A stretch of DNA of 64,000 nucleotides, taken from assembly GCF_900217795.1 (NCBI RefSeq), contig NZ_OBMQ01000001.1, positions 1 to 64,000 on the forward strand, in the 5' to 3' direction. Of this stretch, positions 35,824 through 45,334 are shown in pieces. Both the position numbers and the translations under genes were made by a program. This stretch comes from Ureibacillus xyleni. GTDB lineage: Bacteria; Bacillota; Bacilli; Bacillales_A; Planococcaceae. How positions within the stretch are numbered: the first letter of the stretch is position 1; each line of letters starts with the position of its first letter. The notes beneath the pieces are model-generated. The model was not told the DNA's origin, searched no databases, and saw only the letters and a program-made list of their open reading frames with translations.

Positions 35824-37487
35824 ACGCAGTAGAACAATTGCAACAATCAATTAAAGCTGCCCTTGCAACAGCAGTTGAAAAATCAGGTTTAGTTGAAGAA
35901 GGAGCTCAATTTAACATTCACCTAGAAACACCAAAAGATAAGGCAAACGGTGATTTTGCAACAAATTTAGCGATGCAATTAACGAAATTAGCCAAAAAGC
36001 CGCCTCGTGCAATTGCTGAAAGTATTTTAGAAAACCTTGTAACAGAAGGAACTGAAATCGAAAAAGTAGAAATCGCAGGACCAGGTTTTATCAATATTAC
36101 AGTACGCAAAGACTTCTTAGCTGATGTGATTAAAGCAGTTAAAGAACAAGGCGAAAACTACGGACGCTCTAATACTGGAAACGGTGAGAAAGTACAAGTT
36201 GAGTTTGTATCTGCAAATCCAACTGGTGACCTTCACTTAGGACATGCTCGTGGTGCCGCTTTTGGTGATTCATTATGTAACGTTCTTGATTTTGCAGGAT
36301 TCGATGTATCACGTGAATATTACATTAACGATGCAGGAAACCAAATCAATAATCTTGCCTATTCATTAGAAGCTCGTTACAAACAAGCGTTAGGCCAAAA
36401 TGCAGAAATGCCAGAAGATGGCTACCATGGTCAAGATATTATCGATATTGCAGGAAAATTAGCAGAGCAATTTGGTGACTCAATTTTAGAAAAATCCGAT
36501 GAAGAACGTTTTAACTTCTTCCGTGAGCACGGACTAAAATTAGAGTTAGAAAAACTAAAAAATGACTTAGAAAACTTCCGCGTAAAATTTGATGTTTGGT
36601 ATTCAGAAAGTTCTTTATATCAAAATGGAAAAATCGATGTTGCGCTAGATAAGTTAAAAGCAAATGGCCATGTGTTTGAAGAAGAAGGAGCAATTTGGTT
36701 CCGTTCTACAACATTTGGTGATGATAAAGACCGCGTTTTAGTAAAATCAGACGGTTCTTACACGTATTTAACTCCAGATATTGCTTACCATGAAGACAAA
36801 ATTGTACGTGGATTCGAAAAATTAATTAACATTTGGGGAGCAGACCACCATGGGTATATCCCACGTATGAAAGCTGCCATCCAAGCGCTTGGTTATGATC
36901 GTGAAAAATTAGAAGTTGAAGTCATTCAAATGGTTCAACTTTATAAAAACGGCGAAAAATACAAAATGAGTAAACGTACAGGTAATGCTGTTACAATGCG
37001 TGAACTTGTTGAAGAAGTAGGGTTAGATGCAGTACGTTACTATTTCGTAAAAACGGCTTGTGATTCACATATGGACTTTGATTTAGATCTAGCAGTTTCT
37101 CAATCAAATGAAAACCCTGTGTACTATGCACAATATGCTCATGCTCGTATTTGCTCAATTCTTCGTTCTGCAGAAGAACAAGGCTTTGCAGCATCATTAG
37201 AAAACTTAAACCTGTTAACTGATGAAAAATCTGAGGATGTACTGAAAAAAGTAGGTTCCTTCCCACAAGTTGTGGCAGAAGCAGCAAAACACAGAACACC
37301 TCACCGTATTGCAAACTATATTCAGGAGTTAGCAGCTGCATTCCACAGCTTCTACAATGCGGAAAAAGTATTAAACCCAGAAAACAAAGAATTAACAGAA
37401 GCACGTCTAGCATTAATCAATACAGTTCGCGTAACATTAGCCAATGCATTGCGATTAATCGGTGTAGCAGCTCCTGAGAAAATGTAA
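35820..37487 (+). CDS. argS: Arginine-tRNA ligase ArgS
   Basis: Class I aminoacyl-tRNA synthetase charging tRNA-Arg. The 555-residue protein has the N-terminal additional domain (to about 110), the HIGH-like HLGHARG after SANPTGD about residue 135, KMSKRTGN about residue 381 and the C-terminal DALR anticodon domain. Length and motifs are typical. Translation is coupled with ywiB. Confidence 0.97.
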   Translation: MNAVEQLQQSIKAALATAVEKSGLVEEGAQFNIHLETPKDKANGDFATNLAMQLTKLAKKPPRAIAESILENLVTEGTEIEKVEIAGPGFINITVRKDFLADVIKAVKEQGENYGRSNTGNGEKVQVEFVSANPTGDLHLGHARGAAFGDSLCNVLDFAGFDVSREYYINDAGNQINNLAYSLEARYKQALGQNAEMPEDGYHGQDIIDIAGKLAEQFGDSILEKSDEERFNFFREHGLKLELEKLKNDLENFRVKFDVWYSESSLYQNGKIDVALDKLKANGHVFEEEGAIWFRSTTFGDDKDRVLVKSDGSYTYLTPDIAYHEDKIVRGFEKLINIWGADHHGYIPRMKAAIQALGYDREKLEVEVIQMVQLYKNGEKYKMSKRTGNAVTMRELVEEVGLDAVRYYFVKTACDSHMDFDLDLAVSQSNENPVYYAQYAHARICSILRSAEEQGFAASLENLNLLTDEKSEDVLKKVGSFPQVVAEAAKHRTPHRIANYIQELAAAFHSFYNAEKVLNPENKELTEARLALINTVRVTLANALRLIGVAAPEKM

Positions 37488-37492
37488 TAATC

Positions 37493-37525
37493 AAACCAGT
37501 CTCTTAATTAGGGGCTGGTTTTTTC
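37493..37525 (+). terminator. Terminator of ywiB-argS
   Basis: ACCAGTCTCTTAATT-AGGGGCTGGT: ACCAG-CTCTT pairs with AGGG-CTGGT in a short stem followed by TTTTTT. Confidence 0.8.
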
Positions 37526-37580
37526 GTTACTAAACAAACTGCATTATGTAATAAAAATTCTACTAAAATCAAAAATATTC

Positions 37581-37611
37581 TTGAAGTTTACGTTAACGTC
37601 AATGCTATACT
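37581..37611 (+). promoter_or_regulatory. MerR-type promoter with palindromic operator
   Basis: TTGAAG (37581-37586) and TATACT (37606-37611) are separated by 19 bases, longer than the usual 17. The spacer holds the palindrome TTTACGTTAACGTCAA (37587-37602), perfect over ACGTTAACGT. A long spacer with a centred operator is the standard architecture for MerR-family control. The site resembles operators of LiuR-type regulators of acyl-CoA degradation. It precedes the merR gene, so the operon is probably autoregulated. Confidence 0.75.
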
Positions 37612-37629
37612 GAATGAAGAGGTGATGGG

Positions 37630-38019
37630 ATGAAATCGATTCAACAAGTTGCAAGCGAGTTTAATGTTTCTACTAGAACTCTCAGATACTATGAAGAAAT
37701 TGGTTTACTCAAGCCGGGCCGTTCTATTTCAAATCAACGAACCTTTTCAAAAAAGGAAACTGCCAAACTGAAACTCATCCTTCGTGGCAAAAAATACGGT
37801 TTCTCATTGGAAGAAATTAAGGAGATGGTGCTGCTTTTTGACCTTGACCGTACCGGCATCCAACAGTTAGAACGCACCGTAGAGTATGGCGAGCAAAAAA
37901 TGTTAGAAATTGATGAGAAAATTGCTGAGCTGACACAAATAAAGAGTGAAATCCAACAACTGCATACGTTATTTAGTGAAAAATTAACGAAATTAAAGGG
38001 AGAGATGCTTGATGAATAG
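37630..38019 (+). CDS. MerR family regulator (LiuR-like)
   Basis: A 129-residue regulator with N-terminal winged-helix DNA-binding domain (IQQVASEFNVSTRTLRYYEEIGLLKPGR) and a C-terminal coiled coil (EQKMLEIDEKIAELTQIKSEIQQL). No cysteines typical of metal sensors are seen. Together with the downstream acyl-CoA ligase and dehydrogenase and the upstream operator this points to a fatty or branched-chain acyl-CoA regulator. Its 3' end overlaps the ligase gene by eight bases. Confidence 0.85.
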   Translation: MKSIQQVASEFNVSTRTLRYYEEIGLLKPGRSISNQRTFSKKETAKLKLILRGKKYGFSLEEIKEMVLLFDLDRTGIQQLERTVEYGEQKMLEIDEKIAELTQIKSEIQQLHTLFSEKLTKLKGEMLDE

Positions 38020-39511
38020 TTCTAATTTATTAGCAAGAAATGCCCGTAAATATCCAACTCATGAGGCAATTATTTGTCACGGTAGAAGAATCACTTATCA
38101 AACATTGGATGAGCAAGTAACACGCCTAAGCCATGCGTTACTTTCTAAAGGAATCGGACAAGAAGATAAAGTCATTCTCTTTATGCCAAATGTTTTGGAG
38201 TTTGTCGTTAGTTATTTTGCAGTTCAACGTATCGGTGCCATTGTCGTACCGGTAAATGCGAAGTTTACTCTATCTGAGGTGGAGTATGTTGCGGAACATG
38301 CAGAAGCAAAAGCCATCCTTGCCCACGAAGCCATTTTTACAGCGGTGGAAAACCTTTCAAATATAGAATTAAAGATTAAAACAGGCCAAGCAAAAGGTGA
38401 TTGGGAAAGCTATACAACACTAATTGAAAACGCTAACAATTCACCAATTGATTGTCAATTGAATGGAGATGATTTATCCACAATCCTTTACACATCCGGT
38501 ACTACTGGAAAGCCTAAAGGAGTGCTCTTTAGTTACCAAAATATTTTAGCCGTTGCACAAATGATTGCGATTGAAATGGAAGTAAAGCCAGAAAGCAGAA
38601 TTCTTTTAATGATGCCGTTAACTCATTCAGCACCACTTCACTTATTCTTAATGTCTAGTATGTTAGTGGGGGCAACGAGCGTACTTACTCCAACATTTAC
38701 CCCAGATTTACTAATCGATTCAGTTGAAAATGAAAAAACAACGCACTTCTTTGGGGCGCCTGTAGCCTATTTGCTAACTGCATCACATCCACGACTACAA
38801 TCTGCAGATCTCTCCTCAATGAAATGGTGGGTGTATGGCGGAGCACCTTTATCCGAAAATGAAATACGTCAAATTGAACAAGCCTTTAAAGCAGAAATAA
38901 CTTGTGTATACGGTTTAACAGAAGCAGGTCCAAGTGGTTCGCTTTTATTCGGTCATGAACATAAAGAAAAGGCGGGCAGTGTTGGCAAACGTGCACCATT
39001 TGGAACGGAATTACGGATCGTCAATGAATTAGGAGAAGACGTTGCAACTGGTGAAATTGGTGAAGTAGTCCTCTATGGGGAAGGAAATATGGTAGGTTAC
39101 TATAAAGACCCAGAATCTACGAAAGCTGCATTTATCGACGGTTGGGTAAAAACCGGGGATTTAGCGCGTTTTGATGAAGACGGTTATATCTGGATTGTCG
39201 ACCGCAAAAAAGATGTCATTATTTCAGGTGGAGTGAATATTTATCCAAAAGAAATAGAAGATCGAATTCTACAATTTGGAGGCATCTTTGAAGTGGCGGT
39301 TGTCGGGGTACCTCATGAGGAATGGGGAGAAACGGTGAAAGCAATTTATGCTGCTAAATCACAAATTGATGAACAAAAATTAAAAGATTACTTATCTGAA
39401 CATTTAGCAAAGTATAAAATTCCAAGACTCTTTGAACAAGTTGATGCACTACCGCGAAATGCATCTGGAAAAATATTAAAGCACCAATTGAAAGCTCAGG
39501 TGGTGAATTAA
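38012..39511 (+). CDS. AMP-dependent acyl-CoA ligase
   Basis: Adenylating CoA ligase of 499 residues activating a carboxylic acid, probably a medium- or long-chain fatty acid. Motifs: P-loop YTSGTTGKPKGV about residue 165, CVYGLTEAGP, the hinge region TGDLARFDEDGYIWIVDRKKDVIISGG and the C-terminal lysine motif PRNASGKILK. ATG 38012 follows GGGAGAG. Substrate length cannot be read from the sequence. Confidence 0.9.
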   Translation: MNSSNLLARNARKYPTHEAIICHGRRITYQTLDEQVTRLSHALLSKGIGQEDKVILFMPNVLEFVVSYFAVQRIGAIVVPVNAKFTLSEVEYVAEHAEAKAILAHEAIFTAVENLSNIELKIKTGQAKGDWESYTTLIENANNSPIDCQLNGDDLSTILYTSGTTGKPKGVLFSYQNILAVAQMIAIEMEVKPESRILLMMPLTHSAPLHLFLMSSMLVGATSVLTPTFTPDLLIDSVENEKTTHFFGAPVAYLLTASHPRLQSADLSSMKWWVYGGAPLSENEIRQIEQAFKAEITCVYGLTEAGPSGSLLFGHEHKEKAGSVGKRAPFGTELRIVNELGEDVATGEIGEVVLYGEGNMVGYYKDPESTKAAFIDGWVKTGDLARFDEDGYIWIVDRKKDVIISGGVNIYPKEIEDRILQFGGIFEVAVVGVPHEEWGETVKAIYAAKSQIDEQKLKDYLSEHLAKYKIPRLFEQVDALPRNASGKILKHQLKAQVVN

Positions 39512-41179
39512 ATGAAAGTATTACAATCCGTCCCGAAGCGTGAAACGAACTTTTTTGAAAATGACGATACTCTCCAAAAGATACTTGAGCAAATGCTCGA
39601 CTCGGAATTTTTAGACTATGCCAAGCGTGAATTACAAGATTTCGGTGCCCTTGTTGCAGGTGAAATTGACGAGCGAGCAAAACATACGGACCGAGAAGGA
39701 GAGCCACGTTTAAAACGATACAATAAATATGGAGAAGAAGTTTCTGAGATTTGGGTCAATGAAGGGTACAAAAAAACCGTTCAACAAACTTATAACACAG
39801 GTATTGTTGGGTACGTTCATAAAGACATTCCCCAACTAGGCAAAAAAGGCAACTATGTTTATAGTTTTGCACAAGGCTATCTACTGTCCCATGCTGAACC
39901 AGGATTTTATTGTCCTGTCACATTAACGATGGCAACAGCTTACTTGCTAGATCATTATGCAGATAAAGAAGTAAAAGAGCGATTGTTACCTCACGTGTGT
40001 TCAACAGGGGAAGTAGAGTTGTATGAGGGCGCAACCTTTTTAACGGAACGTCAAGGTGGGTCGGATGTTGGGGCAAATGTTGTAGAAGCTCGTTTTGATG
40101 GAGAAAATTATCGTTTATATGGAGAGAAATATTTTGCATCAAATGCAGGGATATGTGGGGTGGCCATGGTGTTAGCTCGCATTGAAGGAGCAAGTTCCGG
40201 ATCGAAAGGGTTAACTCTTTTTGCAGTACCTTGGAAAAAGGAAGACGGCTCTGTTAACGGGTTACGCATTCGCCGATTAAAAGACAAACTAGGGGTTCGT
40301 GCAGTGCCTTCAGGGGAAGTAGAATTCGATGGCGCACTAGCATATGTAGTAGGTGACCAAAAAAAAGGGATTTATTACATGTTAGAAGCATTGAATTTAT
40401 CAAGAATCTGCAATGCTGTTGCTTCAGTTGGCATTATGAGACGTGCCTTTTTAGAGGCGAAGCAATATGTTTCCAACCGTTCTGCATTTGGGAACGTCTT
40501 AACAAACTATCCGATGATTCAAGACTCACTAGCTAAGTTTGCTGCAAAAGTGCATGTTGAAGTAGCGACGACTTTCGATTTAATTCAACTTTACGATGTG
40601 GTGTCGAGTGGGAAGGGGACAGAAAAAGAAACCATTTTAAATCGTTTGAAAATCGCCATTATAAAGAAAGAAACGGCAGAATCCGCAGTAAAATACGCTA
40701 GTGAAGCAATCGAACTCCATGGTGGTAATGGCTATATTGAAGATTTCGTCACGCCACGTTTACTAAGAGATGCACAAGTGCTAACAGTGTGGGAAGGTAC
40801 AGCCAACATTCTAGCATTAGAGCTCATCCGTTTAGTTAATAAATACAACGCTCACACGTTATTTATTGCAGAAATGTTTGAACGCCTACAAAATATTACG
40901 ATCAACCCTTTGAAAGATATTGTCATGGCACAGCTAAATACGCTTCAAGACCAATTAAATGTATTTGCTACTCTAAATGACTCCATGCAAACATATGAAG
41001 CAAAAGACATTGCTAGAAAAATGGCCTTGCTTTATGAAAGTGTAGTGGCGGTAGAGTGGGCAGAGCGATACGGAGGAAAATACGAAAAACTTGCAGAAAT
41101 TTATTTAGAAGAAACCTGGCATTTGCGTAAATTAGGTGACCGAATGAAGACCGTAGAATACTTTCAAGAGATTTTTTAA
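39512..41179 (+). CDS. Acyl-CoA dehydrogenase, AidB-like long form
   Basis: Flavoprotein of 555 residues, longer than standard acyl-CoA dehydrogenases and like the AidB/IsoVD-like class. FAD-binding and fold motifs: FLTERQGGSDVGANV, LSRICNAVASVGIMRRAF, HGGNGYIEDFVTPRLLRDAQVLTVWEGTANI with the catalytic-Glu position in VWEGT. Its ATG immediately follows the ligase stop. It probably oxidises the product of the ligase. A terminator follows. Confidence 0.88.
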   Translation: MKVLQSVPKRETNFFENDDTLQKILEQMLDSEFLDYAKRELQDFGALVAGEIDERAKHTDREGEPRLKRYNKYGEEVSEIWVNEGYKKTVQQTYNTGIVGYVHKDIPQLGKKGNYVYSFAQGYLLSHAEPGFYCPVTLTMATAYLLDHYADKEVKERLLPHVCSTGEVELYEGATFLTERQGGSDVGANVVEARFDGENYRLYGEKYFASNAGICGVAMVLARIEGASSGSKGLTLFAVPWKKEDGSVNGLRIRRLKDKLGVRAVPSGEVEFDGALAYVVGDQKKGIYYMLEALNLSRICNAVASVGIMRRAFLEAKQYVSNRSAFGNVLTNYPMIQDSLAKFAAKVHVEVATTFDLIQLYDVVSSGKGTEKETILNRLKIAIIKKETAESAVKYASEAIELHGGNGYIEDFVTPRLLRDAQVLTVWEGTANILALELIRLVNKYNAHTLFIAEMFERLQNITINPLKDIVMAQLNTLQDQLNVFATLNDSMQTYEAKDIARKMALLYESVVAVEWAERYGGKYEKLAEIYLEETWHLRKLGDRMKTVEYFQEIF

Positions 41180-41189
41180 ATAGTAATGT

Positions 41190-41223
41190 TGAGTAAGGAT
41201 GAAAAATTCCTTACTCATTTTTT
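41190..41223 (+). terminator. Terminator of the MerR-controlled operon
   Basis: TGAGTAAGGA and TCCTTACTCA form a perfect 10-bp stem with an eight-base loop and six Ts. Confidence 0.92.
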
Positions 41224-41240
41224 GTAAAAAGGGGGAATTT

Positions 41241-41451
41241 TTCTATTAGTAGCGACTTTCTATTATCTACCTCAAATTTTCTAATAAAGTATCAAAATTT
41301 TCTATTAACCTCATGAAATATTCTATAATTGGTGCGAAATTTTCTATTAAGTGAAGACCTTCTATTAATGAGAGCAATTTGTCTAATAACGAACGAAAAT
41401 TTTCTATTAACCCCGCAATTTTTCTATAATCAGCATGAATTCCCCTATTAA
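41241..41451 (+). repeat. 21-bp periodic repeat array C (core TTCTATTA)
   Basis: Eleven copies of TTCTATTA or close variants begin at 41241, 41258, 41279, 41300, 41321, 41342, 41360, 41381, 41402, 41422 and 41443; spacings are 17, 21, 21, 21, 21, 18, 21, 21, 20 and 21. Fillers differ. From 41279 to 41402 most carry TAA in the frame of the upstream dehydrogenase. The array lies behind that operon's terminator. The rest of the gap, 41452-41708, is AT-rich and holds the next gene's upstream region without a recognised riboswitch. Confidence 0.88.
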
Positions 41452-41708
41452 GTAAACTTCAGTAAATAATTTTATAATTTAATTCATTGACTATTTAGAA
41501 AAAAGTGACTTTTGGATAAGTACTTACTGAAATGTTATTGTTTGTTATAATTTGAATAATTCCTATAAAAAAACTTGCAATTACCTATTGACTTATAAAT
41601 AAACAAAAAGTAAAATCAATTTATCAATTAACCACCTTTTCTTAGTGGAGAAGTAGGGATTAAAAATAACCAAAAATCGAATAACATTTGAAAAGGAGGA
41701 AAATTATT

Positions 41709-42911
41709 GTGAAAGAATTATTTATTAAAACAGAACAACAACGTGTTTGGCTAGAAAAGCTCGCAACATTAGAAGAAACGTTTAAAAATAATGCGCAAGA
41801 AATCGATGAACAATCTAGATTTCCCCATGAACATATCAATGCATTACGTGACATTGGCTACACAAAACTAACTTTACCAAAGGAACTTGGTGGAGAAGGA
41901 ATGAACGTCTATGAAGCTATTGCACTACAGGAAACGCTTGGAAGTTTTGACGGAAGCACAGCCCTTGCGACAGGATGGACACTCCTTACAGTGGGCGAAC
42001 TATTCGAGAATAAATATTGGGATGCATCCAAATTAAGTGAGTTTGCGAAAAAAGTAGAACAAGGTGCCATTATTAACCGTGCTGTCAGCGAAGTAGCAAC
42101 AGGCAGCCCAATTCGTGGCGGTCGTCCAGGAACTTCAGCAAAAAAATCAGATGGCAAGTGGATCATCAATGGTCGTAAAAGTTATACAACTGGCTCACCT
42201 GAACTTGATTACTTCCTAACGTCTGCATGGATTGAAGAAGAAGAAAAAATCGGTTTCTTCTTAATTCATAAAGATACAGAAGGGCTATCAATTGATGAAA
42301 CTTGGGACGTTATTGCAATGCGCGGTACAGGAAGTCACGACTTAGTGTTAAACAATGTAGTTGTGGATGAATCAGATTTAGTCGAACTACCAAATTACAA
42401 TACAGGTTTTAAATTGAATGGTTGGTTATTACTTGTTCCAGCTACATACTTAGGAATTGCTCAAGCAGCAAGAGATTACGCGCTTTCATTTGCTAACACA
42501 CATTCGCCAAACAGTATTAAAGGAACAATCGCAACATTGCCTAACGTACAAAGTTTACTTGGTGAAATTGAATTAGAATTAGCAAACGCTCGATTTGCAT
42601 TATATGGTGCAGCTCAAAGCTACGTAGAATCAAAACAAAAAGAAGCACAAGGTAACGAACTTTCAATAGAAGAAGGCACGGCGATTGTCAACGCAGTGAA
42701 CATTGCGAAACATGTTGTAACAAATGCAGCACTTAAAGTAGTTGATAAAGCTATGCGCGTTGTAGGAGCGAAAAGTTTACAACGATCAAATCCACTACAA
42801 CGTTACTATCGTGATGTGCGTGCAGGACTACATAATCCGCCAATGGATGACTTAACGATTAAAAAATTAGCAGAGTTTGCATTACAACAAAATGAGAATC
42901 AAGGGAGATAG
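41709..42911 (+). CDS. Acyl-CoA dehydrogenase-like flavoprotein (possible sulfur-compound monooxygenase)
   Basis: A 400-residue protein with acyl-CoA dehydrogenase fold (LTLPKELGGEGMNVYEA, GSPIRGGRPGTSAKKSDGKWIINGRKSYTTGS, VIAMRGTGSHDLVLNNVVV). The usual catalytic-Glu segment with YEGT is replaced by YYRDVRAGLHNPPMDD, as in the DszC/SfnC monooxygenase branch. GTG 41709 after AAGGAGG is the start. It leads an operon with an amino acid ABC transporter, which suggests oxidative breakdown of an imported sulfur compound; this is inference. Confidence 0.78.
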   Translation: MKELFIKTEQQRVWLEKLATLEETFKNNAQEIDEQSRFPHEHINALRDIGYTKLTLPKELGGEGMNVYEAIALQETLGSFDGSTALATGWTLLTVGELFENKYWDASKLSEFAKKVEQGAIINRAVSEVATGSPIRGGRPGTSAKKSDGKWIINGRKSYTTGSPELDYFLTSAWIEEEEKIGFFLIHKDTEGLSIDETWDVIAMRGTGSHDLVLNNVVVDESDLVELPNYNTGFKLNGWLLLVPATYLGIAQAARDYALSFANTHSPNSIKGTIATLPNVQSLLGEIELELANARFALYGAAQSYVESKQKEAQGNELSIEEGTAIVNAVNIAKHVVTNAALKVVDKAMRVVGAKSLQRSNPLQRYYRDVRAGLHNPPMDDLTIKKLAEFALQQNENQGR

Positions 42912-42917
42912 AGAATA

Positions 42918-43793
42918 ATGAAATTTAATAAATTATTAAAATTTGCTGCAGTTAGTTTAGCGTCTGTTTCAATTTTAGCAGCATGTGGTGGGAACGAAAG
43001 TGAAGAATCAACTTCAAACTCAGGATCTACTGATAGCCAAGAAGTTCGTAAAGTAAAAGTAGCATTCGACCAAGCAGGAAAACCTATGTCTTATATCGAT
43101 GAAAATGGTAATCCAACTGGTTATGACGTTGAAGCTATGAAACTGATTGATGAATTATTACCAGAATACGAGTTTGAATATGTAGGAACTTCAAACGACG
43201 ACTTATTACTTGGTGTTGAACAAGGGAAATATCACGTAGGGGTTAAAAATGCCTTCTGGACACAAGAACGTACGGAAAAATACGTGTTCCCACAAGAATT
43301 TATTGGATTAAGTAGTGCTGGATTAGTATTGAAAAAAGAAAATGAAAACATTAAAAACTTAAGTGACTTTGCAACAGCTGGTTTCACTTTAGCACCAATT
43401 GCAGCAAATAACGCGCAATACACTGTTATTGACGAATACAACAAAGCAAATCCAGATAACCCTGTGAAATTAAAAGCAGGTGAAGATTTCATTGTTGACG
43501 TTGTTCAATGGGTAAACGAGGGACGCGTTGATGGTGGTGTTATTATTGAAGGTCAATTTAAAGGTCAAGTTTTAGCTGAAGATGGTCCGTATTACAACTT
43601 AAAAGATGAAGTGGTTTATAACGAATTTGCTGTTATTAAAACATGGCCATTATTCAACAAAAAAGAGCAAGAATTTGCAGATGCATATGATGAAGCTGCT
43701 AAAAAAGTAAAAGAATCAGATCAATTACGTGAATTAAGCACTGAATTCTTTGGAAGAGACTTATTTGAAGTATTAGAACAAGTTGAACGCTAA
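42918..43793 (+). CDS. Polar amino acid/cystine ABC transporter substrate-binding lipoprotein
   Basis: Family 3 extracellular solute-binding protein of 291 residues. The lipoprotein signal ends SILAACGG with lipidated Cys22; then a Ser-rich linker, KVAFDQAGKPMSYIDENGNPTGYDVEAMKLI ligand-site region and the C-terminal lobe. Followed by two permeases and an ATPase, the same composition as the B. subtilis tcyJKLMN system for cystine and related sulfur amino acids. Ligand inferred, not proven. Confidence 0.87.
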   Translation: MKFNKLLKFAAVSLASVSILAACGGNESEESTSNSGSTDSQEVRKVKVAFDQAGKPMSYIDENGNPTGYDVEAMKLIDELLPEYEFEYVGTSNDDLLLGVEQGKYHVGVKNAFWTQERTEKYVFPQEFIGLSSAGLVLKKENENIKNLSDFATAGFTLAPIAANNAQYTVIDEYNKANPDNPVKLKAGEDFIVDVVQWVNEGRVDGGVIIEGQFKGQVLAEDGPYYNLKDEVVYNEFAVIKTWPLFNKKEQEFADAYDEAAKKVKESDQLRELSTEFFGRDLFEVLEQVER

Positions 43794-43803
43794 TTAAATT
43801 TCT

Positions 43804-43864
43804 AGGTAGGGCTGTTGGGCAGTCAAAATGCTCGAGAGCCCTTCCTTTATACCATAGAGGAAGG
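43804..43864 (+). other. Two overlapping hairpins between receptor and permease genes
   Basis: GGTAGGGCT (43805-43813) pairs with AGCCCT-CC (43837-43845); a second hairpin CTTCCT (43841-43846) with AGGAAG (43858-43863) shares the CTTCC strand, so they exclude each other. No T tract follows. Such hairpins behind a receptor gene often stabilise its message so that receptor exceeds permease; a switch is also conceivable. Confidence 0.5.
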
Positions 43865-43881
43865 AAAGAGGGTGAACTTAC

Positions 43882-44592
43882 TTGGAAAAATATTTTGATA
43901 TTAATTATCTATGGGGTGCCATTCCACAACTAGCGCCATTTTTATGGATCACACTTGTTGTTGCTGCATTAGCTGTTATCTTCGGTTCTCTATTAGGGTT
44001 AGTGATAGCGGTCTTCAAGCTATCGAAAAGTAAAATATTACAATTCCTTGCAAATGTGTATATTACAATCATGCGTTGTACACCATCCGTAGTTTTACTA
44101 TTCCTTGTTTACTATGGTGTTCCAGCATTTGCAGATTACTTTTTTGGAATTTACTTACAAGACGTCGAGACCGGAGTTTTTGTTGTCATAACATTTAGTT
44201 TACAATTTGCCGCAATGATGGCGGAAGTAATTCGATCTGCTTATCAAGCAATTGACAAAGGGCAATATGAAGCCGCTGTTAGTGTCGGGTTAACACCATT
44301 CCAAGCCTATCGACGAATTATTTTCCCACAAGCCTTTATTGTCGCATTACCAAACTTCGGGAATGGCTTAATCGCTGTTTTACAAGAAGGGGCACTCGCT
44401 TACACAATCGGTTTCATCGATATCGTTGGAAAAGCGAACTTAATTATTGCAAATAACTTCAATACTCATGCTTTTGAAATTTATATCGCATTAGCTGTAT
44501 TCTATTGGATTCTTTCTGTTGCCATTGAAAAATTCTTTGGGTTGCTTGAAAAAATGTTTAGTAAAGGGCAACGTTCACTAAAAACTAGTTAA
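43882..44592 (+). CDS. Amino acid ABC transporter permease 1
   Basis: A 236-residue HisM/GlnP-type permease with five membrane segments and the EAA loop QYEAAVSVGLTPFQAYRRIIFPQA (about 132-155) that contacts the ATPase. The N-terminal domain shows RCTPSVVLLFLVYYG. TTG 43882 with GAGGGTG upstream is the only suitable start. It probably pairs with the second permease as a heterodimer, as TcyL with TcyM. Confidence 0.9.
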   Translation: MEKYFDINYLWGAIPQLAPFLWITLVVAALAVIFGSLLGLVIAVFKLSKSKILQFLANVYITIMRCTPSVVLLFLVYYGVPAFADYFFGIYLQDVETGVFVVITFSLQFAAMMAEVIRSAYQAIDKGQYEAAVSVGLTPFQAYRRIIFPQAFIVALPNFGNGLIAVLQEGALAYTIGFIDIVGKANLIIANNFNTHAFEIYIALAVFYWILSVAIEKFFGLLEKMFSKGQRSLKTS

Positions 44593-44605
44593 GGAGGCGT
44601 AAAAC

Positions 44606-45322
44606 TTGGATTCTAGCTTTATCAACATAGAGTTTTTAATTGATACTTTTTTCGTCGCATTAAGCGGAGTACCAATTGCGCTTCTTGTAACGGTTGTGTC
44701 AATGGCCATCGCTCTGCCAATTGGTTTCTTTCTCGCATTAACAAGAATAAATGAAATACCAGTTTTAAACTGGTTTACGAAAGTGTATGTATCCTTCGTC
44801 CGTGGAACACCTGTTATTATTCAAATCTTTGTTTTATATAGCGTAATTCCATTAATTTTAACTGGAATTTTTGAAAAGTATAAAATTGATTACCCAATCT
44901 ATGAAATCAATCCATTATGGTATGCATTTGTTATATTCTCGTTCAATACTGCAGCTATTTTAGTAGAAGTATTCCGCTCTGCATTAAAAACAGTGAATCA
45001 AGGTCAACTAGAAGCAGCATATTCGGTGGGGTTAACAACAGCGCAAAGCTATCGCCGAATTATTATTCCGCAAATGCTTGTAACGGCGATGCCAAACTTA
45101 TGTACAGCTACCATCAACTTGATTAAAGCAACATCACTTGGATACGCGATTTCACTTCAAGAAATTACGTTAAAAGCGAAAGTTGCGGCAAATGTGGGCT
45201 ACAACTATTTAGAAGCATACATTGATATTTTCATTGTTTACATGATTTTATGTATGATTGTAGAATACTTATTTAAATTATTCGAAAAACGTTTAAGTCG
45301 TTATAAATACGCCACTGCATAA
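44606..45322 (+). CDS. Amino acid ABC transporter permease 2
   Basis: A 238-residue permease paralogous to the one before it, with VRGTPVIIQIFVLYS and the EAA loop QLEAAYSVGLTTAQSYRRIIIPQM. Start TTG 44606 lies seven bases from AAGGAGGCG. Five membrane segments expected. The two-permease arrangement separates this system from single-permease cystine transporters (TcyABC). Confidence 0.9.
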   Translation: MDSSFINIEFLIDTFFVALSGVPIALLVTVVSMAIALPIGFFLALTRINEIPVLNWFTKVYVSFVRGTPVIIQIFVLYSVIPLILTGIFEKYKIDYPIYEINPLWYAFVIFSFNTAAILVEVFRSALKTVNQGQLEAAYSVGLTTAQSYRRIIIPQMLVTAMPNLCTATINLIKATSLGYAISLQEITLKAKVAANVGYNYLEAYIDIFIVYMILCMIVEYLFKLFEKRLSRYKYATA

Positions 45323-45334
45323 GGGGGTCAGACA

